Shown: positions 43,217 through 54,474, counted from the stretch's first letter. The stretch: DNA of 64,000 nucleotides from Obelidium mucronatum (GCA_025765595.1 JAIVFH010000028.1:248001-312000), one strand, 5' to 3'. The notes: generated by a model not told the origin, from the sequence alone. Numbers and translations are program-made.

Positions 43217-44101
43217 ATGTCGTCAGAAAACCAAGAAATCGACACGTTGGATTCCCTTGACTATTTCACTCTTTTGGATGGTTCAGTGATATCTTTTCTA
43301 ACCTGCGACTCACTCGATGGCCCTGTTGTATCGAAGGATAGTAAGGAGCATTTTGACCTTACTGGCCTGTTTGTGTGGGCAGGGGGAAAGCTGATGGCGC
43401 TTTACATGCAGAAAAACCCACAGCTGTTCACGGGAAAAAGAGTTGTTGAGCTGGGAGCGGGTGGTTCGGGACTGCTCGCCGTTCTTGGAGTGAGGATTGG
43501 GGTCAAAGCCTGGATAGCTACAGATTGGGGAAGTGACACTGTTCTCGAACGGTTAAGCGAAAATATTGCTCGAAATGGCGTCGATTCGACGGCAAAGGCT
43601 GCTCCTTATCGATGGGGAGATCATGCATTGACAAATATCCTGGCCAGCAATTCAGCGATAGAAGCCCACGACGGATTCAGCACCACTATTCCTCATCTCC
43701 TCAATCTTCTTGTTGCGGCAGATGTTATATACCCATCAATGTCTTCCATTCAGATCTGCGACCTTTTGACTTCATTTAAAGTGCTCCACAAGTCGCCCGA
43801 AACCAACATCAATGAGTTTTATTGCTCTTATATTCATCGAGACTACAGTGGCGAAACATTGAAGAGAGTTTTGAATGCAGTTCTCGAGGTTGAAGGATTG
43901 ATGGTGGACGTTGTTGATTTTGAAGATGATGAGGCAAAGAGACAAGGAGGCTCCATATTCCGCTTCTGGTTTGGGTCTGAACTGGACACGCGGCAAAAGA
44001 TGGTTCAGGTTGTTGGGGAAAGGGTCATGCCAAGTATCTGGGAGAAGAAGGAGCAAATTGCCGAAGAATGGAGCTTTCCATTTCAATACGAGCGAATCTG
44101 A
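43217..44101 (+). CDS. METTL21-type (Methyltransf_16) protein methyltransferase
   Basis: Single exon, 294 residues, starting MSSENQEIDTLDSLDYF. The Rossmann SAM-binding site is clear: FVWAGGKLMALYM, then KRVVELGAGGSGLLAVLG (motif I), IATDWGSDTVLERL (acidic loop) and a post-motif VAADVIYP in the position of the DxxY segment typical of lysine methyltransferases of this family. The upstream open frame extends 11 codons without an ATG, so this start is preferred. Substrate cannot be read from sequence; related enzymes modify chaperones, eEF1A or other cytosolic proteins. Frame intact, unlike several neighbours. Confidence 0.8.
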   Translation: MSSENQEIDTLDSLDYFTLLDGSVISFLTCDSLDGPVVSKDSKEHFDLTGLFVWAGGKLMALYMQKNPQLFTGKRVVELGAGGSGLLAVLGVRIGVKAWIATDWGSDTVLERLSENIARNGVDSTAKAAPYRWGDHALTNILASNSAIEAHDGFSTTIPHLLNLLVAADVIYPSMSSIQICDLLTSFKVLHKSPETNINEFYCSYIHRDYSGETLKRVLNAVLEVEGLMVDVVDFEDDEAKRQGGSIFRFWFGSELDTRQKMVQVVGERVMPSIWEKKEQIAEEWSFPFQYERI

Positions 44102-44159
44102 TGATGATGACGATTGAGTAATTAAATATCTATAATATATATTCGTTAGTTCTATTTTT

Positions 44160-46248
44160 ATGGTTGAAAAACAGACACTCGATGTCAAGAAGAAGAGGCG
44201 CTTCTGCCTTTCAATCATCCTTGGATCGGTTTTGGCCATTGGCGTGTTGATTGCTCTGATACTTGCATTTGTTGTGTTTCCGCGAGGCTCCAGCCAGTCA
44301 ATCACCTCTGCTTCTGACACAACATTCAAGCCAACGTCTTCAGCCCAGCCAGAGCAACAACCCCTTCCTCTTCCTGCTAATGCAACTGTGTCTGCCTCAT
44401 ATTCGGTCCAGCAGTATCTATGGCCAATGCCTCAAACGGTTAGTTCGTTGGGTGTTTGACAAGTAACTGACGCCATCCCATCAAATAGGTTGGCAACTTC
44501 CAATCTGCTTCTCTCTTTCAATCCCTCTTCTTTTATTGTCAAGTCATCAAATCTCGAATGCTGGACTAATCGAAAACTGCCCTCAAGCACCTCTTACTCT
44601 CTTTGCAGTACTAAGATCGACTGGCAAGGAGACTAAGTATATCTATCCCATCTACATACACGTTTCGGCGAACTCTTCAGGTCAAAGAACCAAAGGATCT
44701 AGTAGACGCAAATGAAAGCTACACTTTGAATACAACAACTTCAGGAGCTTTCATTGAGGCCACAAACAAGATTGGTGCGATCTATGCGCTACAAACACTT
44801 TCACAGCTTATTACTTCAACCTGGGTCAATTTATCTCGCCAACATCACCGATTTTCCCAAATTCCCTTACCGCGGACTCCTTCTTGACACTGCACGAAAC
44901 TTCTTTCTCCCCACTGATTTGAAGCGCATCTTAGACGGTATGGCGGCATCAAAGATGAATGTTCTTCACTGGCATCTTTATGATTCCCAGTCGTTTCCTA
45001 TCGAGTGGAAAGCACATCCTGAAATTCACGTCAACAGTGCTTATCGTGATGCTTCCGGAAACCTTAAAGTTTACACTGAAAAGATGTGAAAGATATTGTG
45101 GATTATGCCTTCCACCTCAATATTCGCGTTATTCCAGAGTTTGAATTGCCTGGTCATAATGCTGTTTTTGGCCACGTAGATCCCAGCTATATTGCAGGCT
45201 GGAACCACACCCCGTGGGATGAATATTGTGTTCAGCCGCCATGTGGACAACTGCTGGTGGATAAACCGAAATTCGACTTGTGGACGAATTGATAACAGAT
45301 GTTGGTTCTTGGTTCAAGGACCCTGTTATTCATGTGGGACACGATGAAGTCAGTAATGCACCTTATGGATCTCGTAATGTCCTTGAAATGATGAGATCTT
45401 TTGAAACGCAGCTTGTTGCTATCCTGCGAAAGAATGGGAAACAATACGCTGGATGGGATGAGATTTCCGATGTACCGTCGTTGTTTCTTTTGTTTACTTA
45501 TATGACAAGTTTCTCACATGGAAGCGTTTTGATTTAGGTTTATGGGATCCAAGATTTAATTCCAAAGAATGCAATTGTGACTGTTTGGCGATCTCCTGGT
45601 CTCGATCGCATAAAGGCTTCTGTGGCTGCGGGATTTCAAAATATAGTCGTGGGTCCGAGCAGCCATTGGTATCTTGATTGTTCTCCAAGTGCGGAATGGT
45701 GTTCCCAGCCTTTTGAAAGAGAGAACCCTGCTACATCCTACAACGCGCCTGGATTCATAACAAGATCTGCTGGACAGTGGCATCGCTGGGAAACCGTGTA
45801 TGGTTTAGACATTCTTCAGGGAGTTGAGAATCCAGATGTGATCAAAGGTGGATTCGGCGCTTTGTGGACAGAGACTATCAAGCGGCACAATATCGATCGC
45901 TACCTATTTCCTCGATTGAGCGTGATTGGGGAGAGACTGTGGAGCTATAACAATGTTGCTTTCGACTCTATTACCACTAGCCAGCGCTTAAATCGATTCC
46001 GGTCAAGTTTGGTGAATGAGTGGGGGATTGACGCTGCAGATATTGGGTACACCGGAAACTCTGAAGGTGTTGTGTATAGACCCGAAATTTGTGATCGCAT
46101 TTCAAGTCAGGCAGGTTGGCAGCTGGGAACTATTTTGGTCGGCAATCCTTCCACTGGAAATACCAACGCGTATTGCCCAATTGCAAATTTATACAATACG
46201 AATCAATTAGTGCACCTTGTTCCAGAAAAGGTCAAGCTCGATTTCTGA
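44160..46248 (+). CDS. GH20 beta-N-acetylhexosaminidase, type II membrane form
   Basis: The N-terminus MVEKQTLDVKKKRRF is followed by a signal anchor (IILGSVLAIGVLIALILAFVVF), a Pro/Thr stalk and YLWPMPQT, the usual opening of the GH20 N-domain. Introns are near 44448-44490 (GTTAGT donor) and 45473-45538 (GAT|GTACCG). The catalytic barrel contains FPYRGLLLDTARNFF, MNVLHWHLYDSQSFP, IPEFELPGHN, the active-site HVGHDEV (Asp-Glu pair), YAGWDE and FGALWTE. One +1 break (about 44825) and two breaks of the opposite sense (about 45073 and 45276, each fitting a lost base in an A or T run) interrupt the frame. It hydrolyses terminal GlcNAc from chitin oligomers or glycans at the cell surface, fitting wall turnover. 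Confidence 0.85.
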
Positions 46249-46384
46249 TGGCTTCAGGATTCAATGTTTTAGTTCTAAGAAAATAAAAGTATCTCATCTG
46301 AACGAGATTTCAAGGATACAGAGTTCCTTTGTTGGTATTGTTCCAAAATCGAGGCCAAGGGCTAAATCCTGAAAATCACGTGCA

Positions 46385-47704
46385 ATGGACATTGATGACG
46401 TTGACCTACACGTTATAAGAGTGATATTCCGAACTATAGGTCCCATCTCTATACTCCTCAATATCGCAGTAATCGGTAGCGTTCTGTCTTTCAAGGGAAA
46501 GAGGACTTTGATAGGGGTTATGCAGTCGTTCCTGTCCATATCCGATATCTTTGTTTCAATCACGTTCATGATTGGTTCCAAAATCGCGTCTAATCAGTCC
46601 ATGTGCACTATTGTGGGTACCATAACAAATTACTCGCTGACCGCCTCATCGACATGGTCTTTTGTCGTTGGACTACACTGCTATCATACTATTATTTATA
46701 ATCAAAAACTGGCATCTCGTTATTGGATCTTTTACAACTTGTATGGATGGGGGGTTCCATTTCTCACAACCTTGAGTCTATTCATCATCCAGGCGCTTAC
46801 GAAACGAGGAAACGTCTTTGGAGATGCAACTTATTCTTGCTGGATTGGCCCCTTGTTTCCTGAACTTCGTTTGGGGATATTCTATGTTCTGTTGTGGCTT
46901 CATCATATCGGTATTGTCGGGATGTGCGCACATCTGATTTATGTTATTCAAAAGACCAACAAGGACCTGAAAAATAGTTTTGACAACAAGACTGAAGATT
47001 CCGGTGTGCAGCTTGGGGAGAATATCATTTGTGCTCCCATTCCTCATTTACGAGATATTCCGCCACTGCCACAACGCCCAGCGAGCTATCACGATCCGAT
47101 ATATACACCAAGTATTTTGGATCGATCATCGCATTCCTCAGTGGCCGTCAAAATGCAACGTCCAGCAAGTCTTTATGATTCGCGCTTTTCGCAAACATCA
47201 GCAACAGAATCACCGCAAACAGACTCCAAACGAAACACATTCCAGAAAAATCAGCATTCGCAATATCAGCAACAATCTCATGCTCATTCAAAATTTCACC
47301 ATCAAAGTACCTCTATTCAAATCGCGACAACGGCAACCACAGCCTCAGAATCTCAAACAGGAATAGACTCCCTCTTTCAAGATTACGTAAGAAGAGCCTC
47401 ACGAAAATCAGTGGCCAGCGTTGCGATCAAATCGAGCCCCGCACTCACAGCAATAAATACTCTTGAAAAGTCACGCAACAAGCTCCTCATCAAAACAAGC
47501 GTCATTGTTTTTGGGTTTGTGATTTCGTGGATTCCGGCAACTGCAAAAAGAATTACACTACTGTTGTATTCTTACGAAAGGGTTCCAGGGTGGTTGTCAT
47601 TGCTGATGGGTGTTGGACTTGCAGTTAACGGGTTTTGGAATTCAGGTGTGTTTTTCTTGGGAATGTGGTGGGATCATGTTTTCGATCGGAAGGGGAAGGC
47701 TTGA
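46385..47704 (+). CDS. cAMP-receptor-like (Dicty_CAR/Git3-type) G-protein-coupled receptor
   Basis: Single intact exon, 439 residues, seven helices: five within residues 1-200 (IGPISILLNIAVIGSVL, FLSISDIFVSITFMIG, STWSFVVGLHCYHTI, WGVPFLTTLSLFIIQAL, LGIFYVLLWLHHIGIVG), then a long Ser/Gln/His-rich third cytoplasmic loop of about 170 residues, and two more (IKTSVIVFGFVISWIPA, LLMGVGLAVNGFWNSG). Conserved Cys at CTIVGT and SCWIGP fit a disulphide between outer loops. The pattern is that of CAR-like receptors; in fungi this group includes glucose- and amino-acid-sensing receptors upstream of cAMP signalling. Ligand unknown. Starts 137 bp after the hexosaminidase gene. Confidence 0.8.
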   Translation: MDIDDVDLHVIRVIFRTIGPISILLNIAVIGSVLSFKGKRTLIGVMQSFLSISDIFVSITFMIGSKIASNQSMCTIVGTITNYSLTASSTWSFVVGLHCYHTIIYNQKLASRYWIFYNLYGWGVPFLTTLSLFIIQALTKRGNVFGDATYSCWIGPLFPELRLGIFYVLLWLHHIGIVGMCAHLIYVIQKTNKDLKNSFDNKTEDSGVQLGENIICAPIPHLRDIPPLPQRPASYHDPIYTPSILDRSSHSSVAVKMQRPASLYDSRFSQTSATESPQTDSKRNTFQKNQHSQYQQQSHAHSKFHHQSTSIQIATTATTASESQTGIDSLFQDYVRRASRKSVASVAIKSSPALTAINTLEKSRNKLLIKTSVIVFGFVISWIPATAKRITLLLYSYERVPGWLSLLMGVGLAVNGFWNSGVFFLGMWWDHVFDRKGKA

Positions 47705-47868
47705 AGAGATCGATAATAATAAAGAAGAAAAACAGGAGACAAACATGGACCAATGGTGGAGAACGAAGAGCAGGCAGACTCTCCATTGTTTCTTGGAGCA
47801 TTTTAGAAGAAGAACTCAGATTTGAGAGTAAACGACAAAAATTGCGGACTGAACAAAAACTGAAATTG

Positions 47869-48837
47869 ATGATCAGCGCAGAGAATCCCACCGACGGGGC
47901 CGACAGAGTTGCTGTTGACGCCAAAGGAACGCAAGTCACAGTCGATGTTGTGCTGTCCAAGCTGACAATTGGATACGAAACAACGGTTGCGTCTGATGCA
48001 GCTAGGGAGGAAGGCGCTGAGGACACAGGCGGCAGTGCCGATGCCGCAGTTGGCTGCGTGAAAGGCGCGGATGTTCTGCTTGTGCTTGAGACTGGCGAGT
48101 CGCTCTTTGCGCACAGCAAGTATTTGGCGAATAATCCGTACTTCGAGTCGCACTTCAGCTTTCTTGAATCGAACGCTGCCGCTTCTGCCGCAGCTGCGGC
48201 CGTAAAGACTGTCCGCGTCCTTCCTCCCTTTCCCAGTGCTTTCCGTTCAACCATCGAGCTTATTTACAACTTCAGCGGCAAAACACCCGAGGAGTCCGCA
48301 GCTATCGCCTTTGACTCGATCAGCACGAAACAGCTTGTTCCCCTTTTGAGAAACGCCCAGTTTTTCCAAATGCAACCATTGATTGACGCTTGCACTCGCT
48401 TCTTTGTGGCCAATTGGAAACCCATTATTACTCGAGACTATTTCTCACCGAAACATCTACCAGAAAACTCACTTTGTCCTTTGCTGGATAAGTTAGTGGA
48501 ATTAAAAACTCCGGCAAACATCATTTTGGAAGTTCTTGTGTTTTGGTGCTCAAACGAATCTCGTGAATTTTCTGAAACGGCTCAACCAATTGTTGAAAAG
48601 TATCTCAACCTAGAGAAAGTTTCTAGAGAAGCTTGGGAAAACTTGGCACTCAAAGCGCCGACTGGTTTGAATGTCTGTGTTTCGTCGGTGGGGGTTGTTA
48701 AAAACGCGGTAAATTCTGTTGGTTTGGAAGTTAATTGCTCCCGGTGTGGATGGAAGTCCGTGGCGGCGATTATGAAAAACAATGGGTATTGCTCTGGAGA
48801 AATCCACAAAGCCATTCGAAACAGAGCCGGCGAATAA
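47869..48837 (+). CDS. BTB/POZ-domain protein with C-terminal CxxCGW module (intact copy)
   Basis: Start MISAENPTDGADRVA. After about 60 variable residues the BTB fold begins with ADVLLVLETGESLFAHSKYL, then NPYFESHFSFLE, VRVLPPFPSAFRSTIELIYN, KQLVPLLRNAQFFQMQPLID and a BACK-like helical part (FFVANWKPIITRDYF, SLCPLLDKLVEL). The C-terminus carries GLNVCVSSVGVV...VNCSRCGWKSVAAIM, a short Cys pair module shared with all complete copies nearby. BTB proteins usually dimerise and many recruit Cul3 ligases; no substrate domain such as Kelch or MATH is present, so the CxxCGW module may take that role. This is the reference copy for the damaged relatives. Confidence 0.8.
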   Translation: MISAENPTDGADRVAVDAKGTQVTVDVVLSKLTIGYETTVASDAAREEGAEDTGGSADAAVGCVKGADVLLVLETGESLFAHSKYLANNPYFESHFSFLESNAAASAAAAAVKTVRVLPPFPSAFRSTIELIYNFSGKTPEESAAIAFDSISTKQLVPLLRNAQFFQMQPLIDACTRFFVANWKPIITRDYFSPKHLPENSLCPLLDKLVELKTPANIILEVLVFWCSNESREFSETAQPIVEKYLNLEKVSREAWENLALKAPTGLNVCVSSVGVVKNAVNSVGLEVNCSRCGWKSVAAIMKNNGYCSGEIHKAIRNRAGE

Positions 48838-48916
48838 TCTTTTATTTTCGTTTGTTGAGTCGAATGGAGTAAAATCGTTTTTTTTTCAAACCAACCCAGA
48901 AACCAACCATGACCAT

Positions 48917-49573
48917 TAAAACGCGGATGTTCTCCTTGTCCTTGAGACTGGAGAGTCACTGTTTGCTCATAGCAAATACCTGAAGGACAATCCGTATTTC
49001 AAATCTCACTTCAACTTTCTTGGATCCAGTACAGCTACTGAAAGAATAAGAACTGTCCGTGTTTTCATAGCCCTCAACTCCATCAGCATGAAGCAATTTG
49101 TTCCCCTCTCCAGAAACGCCGAGTTTTTGTTTCTTTCTTTGCGTCCAATCCGAAAATCATCATTGCTCAAGACTACTTCTCTCCAAAGTAACTCCCAGAA
49201 GATTCGCTTTGTATTCTCTTGGACAAATTAGTGGCGGATGAAGCTCAATCAAGCGTTCTATTCAAGATTATTGTTTATTGGTGCTCCGAGGAATCCAGTG
49301 TTTTCGCTAGCACTGCGTATACAATGGTGGAAAAGTATGTAAAGCTTAAAAAAGGTATCTAGAGATACCTGGGAAGATTTGGCACGCAAAGTTCCCAATG
49401 GCTTGAATGTATGTGTCACACCTGTTGGGGTTGTTCGAAGCGCAGTGAACTCTGTTGGTTTGAAAGTTTATTGTCGGGAATGTGGATGGTTATCAGTTGG
49501 GGCTTCCATGAGAAACGCTGCTGGTTGTTATGACTCAGTTCATGAAGCAATTCAGAACAAGAGTGGCAAATGA
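48917..49573 (+). pseudogene. Degenerate BTB/CxxCGW copy
   Basis: Reads NADVLLVLETGESLFAHSK and NPYFKSHFNFLG, then jumps from RTVRVF to IALNSISMKQFVPL, missing about 30 residues of the BTB core present in neighbours. Further on a TAA replaces the codon before LPEDSLCILLDKLV, and a TAG follows LKKG near 49352. The C-terminus (GLNVCVTPVGVV, YCRECGW) is preserved in another frame and ends at 49573. No start codon fits the 5' end. Together a deletion, at least two stops and a frame change mark a true pseudogene rather than simple base-calling error. Confidence 0.8.
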
Positions 49574-49638
49574 GCTTGTGTGTTTGTTATAAAACTTTGA
49601 AATCTTTGGAAAAAGTTTTTTCTTTTTTCTTTGAAGCA

Positions 49639-50611
49639 ATGACTGAAGGAAGAGGAACAAGCTTAACGCCTGCAGCTGTAACCAAACTCGCTTGGCAAGT
49701 CGCAATCGATGCCAAGCTCACTATCATATACGAAACTGATTCAACTCGTGAAGAAGATGCCGATCCTGCAATTGCAAACACGAATGTGGCTTTTCAACTT
49801 GGATGTGTCAAAGACGCAGATGTCCTGCTTGTTCTTGAAACTGGCGAATCTCTCTTTGCCCATAGCAAGTACTTGATGAATAATCCGTACTTTGAGTCTC
49901 ACTTCAACTTTCTCGAATCAAATGCATCATCTCCTCAGTCTCTTCTTTCTGCAGCTGGAACTATAAAGACTCTTCGTGTTCTTCCTCCCCTTTCCCAGCG
50001 CTTTCCGTTTGACTATTGAGCTCATTTACATCTGCAGCGGCAAAACCCTTTTAGAGTCTGGAGGCATCGCGCTTGACTTTATCAGCACGAGGCAATTTGT
50101 TCCTCTTTATAGCAATGCCGAATTTTTCCAAATGCAACCATTGATTGACGCTTGCACTCGCTTCTTTGTACTCAATTGGCCAGCCATTATCAAGCAAGAC
50201 TATTTCTCGCCAGTGTACATGGCGGAACACTTGCTCTGCACACTTTTGGACAACATGCAGGACTATTTAGCTTATAGCAGGATGCCACCAGAAACCCTTT
50301 TCGAGGTTATTGTCTGTTACTGGCGTTGTGAGGAAGAATTTGATGAAAAGTTCTCTGAAACTGCTCGTGCAATGGTTGCAAAATATGTCCAACTTGAAAA
50401 GGTGTCTCAAGCCACTTGGAATAGACTTGCAAAAACCGCGCCATTTGGTATGAAGACTTGTATCTTGCCTGCTAGCGGTGTTCAACAGAGGTTTTCTGCC
50501 TTGGAAGTTTATTGTTTAAAGTGTAATTGGCAATCGGTTTCGGATGCCATAAAAAACGATGCTGGGTGTGGTGAACATGTCCATCGATTTCGAACCGCAC
50601 GCAGTGCGTAA
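49639..50611 (+). CDS. BTB/POZ-domain protein with C-terminal Cys-pair module (one frame break)
   Basis: Start MTEGRGTSLTPAAV. BTB landmarks: GCVKDADVLLVLETGESLFA, NPYFESHFNFLES, then at LRVLPP the sequence has CCCC where the paralogue has CCC (about 49985), moving +1 into FPSAFRLTIELIYICSGKT. The rest is intact: RQFVPLYSNAEFFQMQPLID, FFVLNWPAIIKQDYF, LLCTLLDNMQ, KYVQLEKVSQATWNRLA and YCLKCNWQSV. The terminal module has Asn-Trp in place of Gly-Trp. A single extra C in a homopolymer is the only lesion seen, so this is probably a functional gene with an assembly error. Confidence 0.65.
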
Positions 50612-50758
50612 GTTTTGCTTCACCAAAAAAAAAACGTGGGGACATGATTAAAAGCCTGTCTTTTTTATTTCCGCCTGGATCAGAAAACAACAGAATCCCT
50701 TATTGCATCAATAAAGCTAATTGTTACTGACTGAGTCACTTCAATATCACTTACTGCA

Positions 50759-50953
50759 ATGAACACAATCAACGATTTAAACCTCGCGCAATCACTGGAA
50801 AGTATATTAATCTTGAGAACGCGTCCAAAGAAAGGGCTAAATTTGTGTGTTTCGGCAGTAAGAGTTCTTCAAGTAAACTCTGTTCAAATGGAAGTTTATT
50901 GCAAGAAATGTGGATGGAAAGCTGTGGGTATTACAAAGAAAAATGCTGCTTGA
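50759..50953 (+). pseudogene. C-terminal remnant of a BTB/CxxCGW gene
   Basis: A 64-codon frame ends with PKKGLNLCVSAVRVL, VQMEVYCKKCGWKAVG and ITKKNAA, corresponding only to the last 50 residues of the BTB genes just upstream. No BTB core precedes it; the 150 bp before it are not recognisable. A truncated duplicate is the simplest explanation. The rest of the gap from 50954 to 51092 shows nothing. Confidence 0.65.
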
Positions 50954-51092
50954 TCTGAGGCAATTCACAAAGCCATCCGAATTCTCAGTAACCCCTTTTC
51001 TTGTTTATAAGAATATATGGTCACTTCTGTTTCACTTTTATCAACTCGAGTTTACCCAAAAGAAATCTATTCTAAAAAAATTGACAAGATCC

Positions 51093-54000
51093 CTAAGCCA
51101 TACTATAACCACCAAGACTCACCCTGGATTTTCTATCCATACTTGGCCGCACAGGAGGCCACACGTCTCTATCTTCATCCGAAAGACTCGCACTCGTTTC
51201 ATCCCGAGCAACGTCGTCAAACTCGTCGTCTTCCTCAAACACTACAACCTCCTCAATCTCATCATCGTCGTCACCACCACCGCCGCCATTCCCGGCACCA
51301 ACTTGATCCCGATTCTGCAACAATGTAACATCATCTCCCGTCAAATCCATCAAACTATCCTCAAATTGATCAGCCCCTTCTTCCTCTCCCTCCCCTTCAC
51401 CACCGCCACCACCAATCGAAACTTCTCCCACATCCGGTAACTCATGATAAACACTCTCACCACTTTTCCCTCTTCGTCCTCGCCTCATACTACTAGTTGC
51501 ACTCGCCACGCTGTTCATTCGACCACGAGAGATGGGCGCAAGTGGCACAGTCGCAACAACAGCGCCAGAGGCATCGACTATCAGCGTCGTTTGGACTGTT
51601 ACCGCCGCCGCTGCTGATTGTGCTGAAGTGGACGCGGATTTCAAACTCATTGTGCTTGAACTCTTCAACATGCCTCCTTTCGACGTGCTCCTACCACGAC
51701 CGCGACCGCCCCCTCCTCCTTCACGCGCGTTTCGGTGTAGAGAGCTGGATCTACCGCGAGGTCTTTCAGTGACGCTGATGGTGGTGTTTGTTGTTATGGG
51801 GGTCTGTTCTTGTTGTTGTTGTTGTGGAGTGTAATGTGTCGTGGCGGAAGGTTGTAGTTCGGCGTAGGACATTGTTGGGGTAACGGCTTTCGAGACACTG
51901 CGTCCACGTTTTCGAAGGTGTTGGGGTGGCAGGTCTGTGTATGGAAGAATGGCTTCTTCGACTTCTTCTGTCATTATGGTCGCGGTTGGTGTTGCTGCAG
52001 TGGTGGTGGTGGTTGTTGTTGTTGGTGTAACTGAGCCAGAAGATCGTGGAATGAATTGTTGTGGGTCTATGGGAGGGGCGGAAGGAGATGTTGGGTTGAT
52101 GCATGTGAGGAACGCCATGGGGAGTATTCCTTGGATCTCTGTGGATTGATTGACTCCAAGAGGCCCAACCTTTTTTTTTTAAAAAGAGTAATAGAAATTA
52201 ACTGAAGGGATATTGATGCGTCTCACTTATAATCATAAATGAAAAAAAAGGACACCCACCATCATCAAAAATCTTTTTGATTCGAATAATGTTTCCAATG
52301 GATATCGACAACTCGTCTTTAAACGCAGGTTCGTATCCCTTAATGACCACGAAAACATATCCTGGAATTTCCCATCTCTTTCTCCTCCGTGAACTGCCAC
52401 TTCCAGTCAACCCATGCGCCACACTGCTGACCAAAGAGCCCACAAATCGACTTGGCGCACTACTGTCGTCCCATAAGGACTGCGACTTTGCCAATTTAAT
52501 GATTGGTTTGTGAAGATTGGCAGTGTAATGTTCAGGCGTTGTTGCTGAGTTGTGGTGGTGGTTATTTCCTACACGAACGGGCGATGAGCTGGAGCGAGAA
52601 TGTTTCAAGTATTCTGACGCAGCATCCATAGTCTGTGGACTGGACGATCTTTTAATATCGGCATTTTGCACAACGCTCCCAGGGATACTATTTGGTGTGG
52701 TTGACGAAAAGTGGACTGAAGGAGGAACAACCACAACATCACTTCTGGCATTATCCAAAGTCGTGACTTTCCGTCTTTTTTGACGCAATAAAAAGAGGGA
52801 TCCAATAGCGATAAACAGTTCTCGAACACCTTCCAGCACTTGGTGCACACGAACGATTCCTTCACTGCCTGCATCCAAATCAGCGACCGGTTTTCCATCC
52901 AAAATGCAATCATCGCGATAATCAATAAGGACGCGACGAAGGACGCGTGTCAAGAGGGGCCAGACAATTCCCAATTCAATGATTGTTGTATAAGTGCGGA
53001 GTGTTCTGACAATGACAATGGGCCATTGAAGTGGGTTGACGATATTGAGAATGATTCGAGGTACCAACGGTGGTTTTGGTGGCACAATTGGTTTGGATGA
53101 TTGGAACTTGTGCAGTTCTGTGATTGGTATGAAATGAATGGTTTAAGTATATGGTAACAAAAAATACAAAGCCTGCGGCTGGGAAGCGAAATGTAAAAAA
53201 AAGAATACACAGCCTGCGGCTGTCAGATGATTCCACCAACGGTGGACATGAAATGAAAAAAAAGAATACACAGCCTACGGCTGTGAGATGATCAAAAAAA
53301 AAGAAACGAAATTAAAAAAAAAGAATACACAGCCTACGGCTGTGACAGACAGCCAACGGCTGTGACAGACAGCCAACGGCTGTGAGATAAACAGACATAC
53401 AAACACACCATTAGAACCCGAATCCAAAAGCCACAATTCCTTCCCAAACAACAAATCGGCAGGAAAATTATAACACTTTATGCCAACTTTCAGAACAAGA
53501 TCCCGATCGGCCGCATGATTGAGAAGAAAAGTGACAGGAGTGGTACTAGAAGAAGCAGCAGTTGTAGTAGTAGTAGTATTTGTAGATGGATTGAATACTT
53601 GTAACTGTTGCATGACGAAGAAAGGTTAGCAACACCAAGCCCATAGTGACACTAAAACACAGTATACAACCTTCAAGTAATCTTCATGAGGAATAGGATG
53701 CGACATCGACTTGAGCCCATTCGCCAAATTTGCCCGATCTAGTAGACGTCTTGTGTGAAGCGAAAGACACCATACGCAACAACATCATGTTTCAAGCAGC
53801 CCCAAGGGACCCCCGAGAGACTACAAGGAGACGATCAAGTAACAAATGTTGGATCAGCATGTGGGACGAATACAGGCGGCATGATCAGACAGAGACAGAG
53901 ACAGAGAGGAGAGTGAGACACACACCTGTTGATGTGCACCAGCAGGGCTTCTTCGGCCAGCGGGGCCTGCGAGATGGAGACCTTTGCCCTGAGACTCGGC

Positions 54001-54368
54001 TCTGCGTGCTGCGGAAACAGCGACAGGGCGACGACGAGCACGAGCGACGCGGCCCACCAGCTGAAGCGGATGTTACGTTAGTTTATTGGGCCTAGGCTTC
54101 GGACACTCGCAACGCACCGGTCGAGCAGCTGGGCGTACAGCGCGCTGCTGCCAGCGCCAGGGCGGGCGCGCACGGGCCCCGCGACGACCGTCACCAGCCA
54201 CGCCACCGTCGCCGCGAGCGCCAGCAGCGCGCGGTCGCTGACGAGCACCGAGTGCGCCGCTACGCCGACCGCCGCCAGCGCAGGGAGAACAACGAGCGCG
54301 CGGCGCGCCGGCGGCGACGCGGCGGACGCTGACGCCACGGACGAGAACGGATTCGGGCGGCGGTCCAT
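51093..54368 (-). CDS. Membrane protein with long loop and C-terminal SH3 domain, unrecognised family
   Basis: GC-rich exon 1 (start 54368, MDRRPNPFSSVASAS) has two or three hydrophobic stretches. A junction CG|GTGCGT to CTTCAG joins LLDR to WWAASLVLVVALSLFP. Later exons give NLANGLKSMSHPIPHEDYLK and VTFLLNHAADRDLVLKVG...WLLDSGSN. The next intron, holding GC hairpin repeats, joins in phase to ELHKFQSSKPIVPP. Then come another hydrophobic segment (LQWPIVIVRTLRTYTTIIEL), a Ser-rich linker and an SH3 fold: GYVFVVIKGYEP, DELSISIGNIIRI, DDGW and, after a +1 step near 52165, LGVNQSTEIQGILPMAFLT. A Ser/Arg/Gly-rich acidic tail ends at 51093. SH3 domains bind Pro-rich ligands, so a scaffold at a membrane is inferred. 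Confidence 0.55.
53170..53388. repeat. Array of CAGCC-N-ACGGCTG palindromes in an intron of the SH3 gene
   Basis: Six or seven units: AGCCTGCGGCT (twice), CAGCCTACGGCTG (twice) and CAGCCAACGGCTGT (twice), with the spacer AAAAAAAGAATACACAG or GACAGA. The TGCG and TACG versions form UNCG loops like those at 58133. The intron carrying them lies between exons that join in phase. Confidence 0.8.
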
Positions 54369-54474
54369 CTCTCTTTTTGTTTTATTTCTTTTTCTTTATT
54401 TCTTTTTCTTTTAGTTCTTTATTTCTATTGATTCTCTTGATTCTACACACAGACATACACACTCATCGCCAAAG

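Noticed and set aside
48582..48959. Minus-strand open frame over the BTB gene 3' end
   Set aside because: It is antisense to conserved BTB-family coding sequence and has no similarity of its own.
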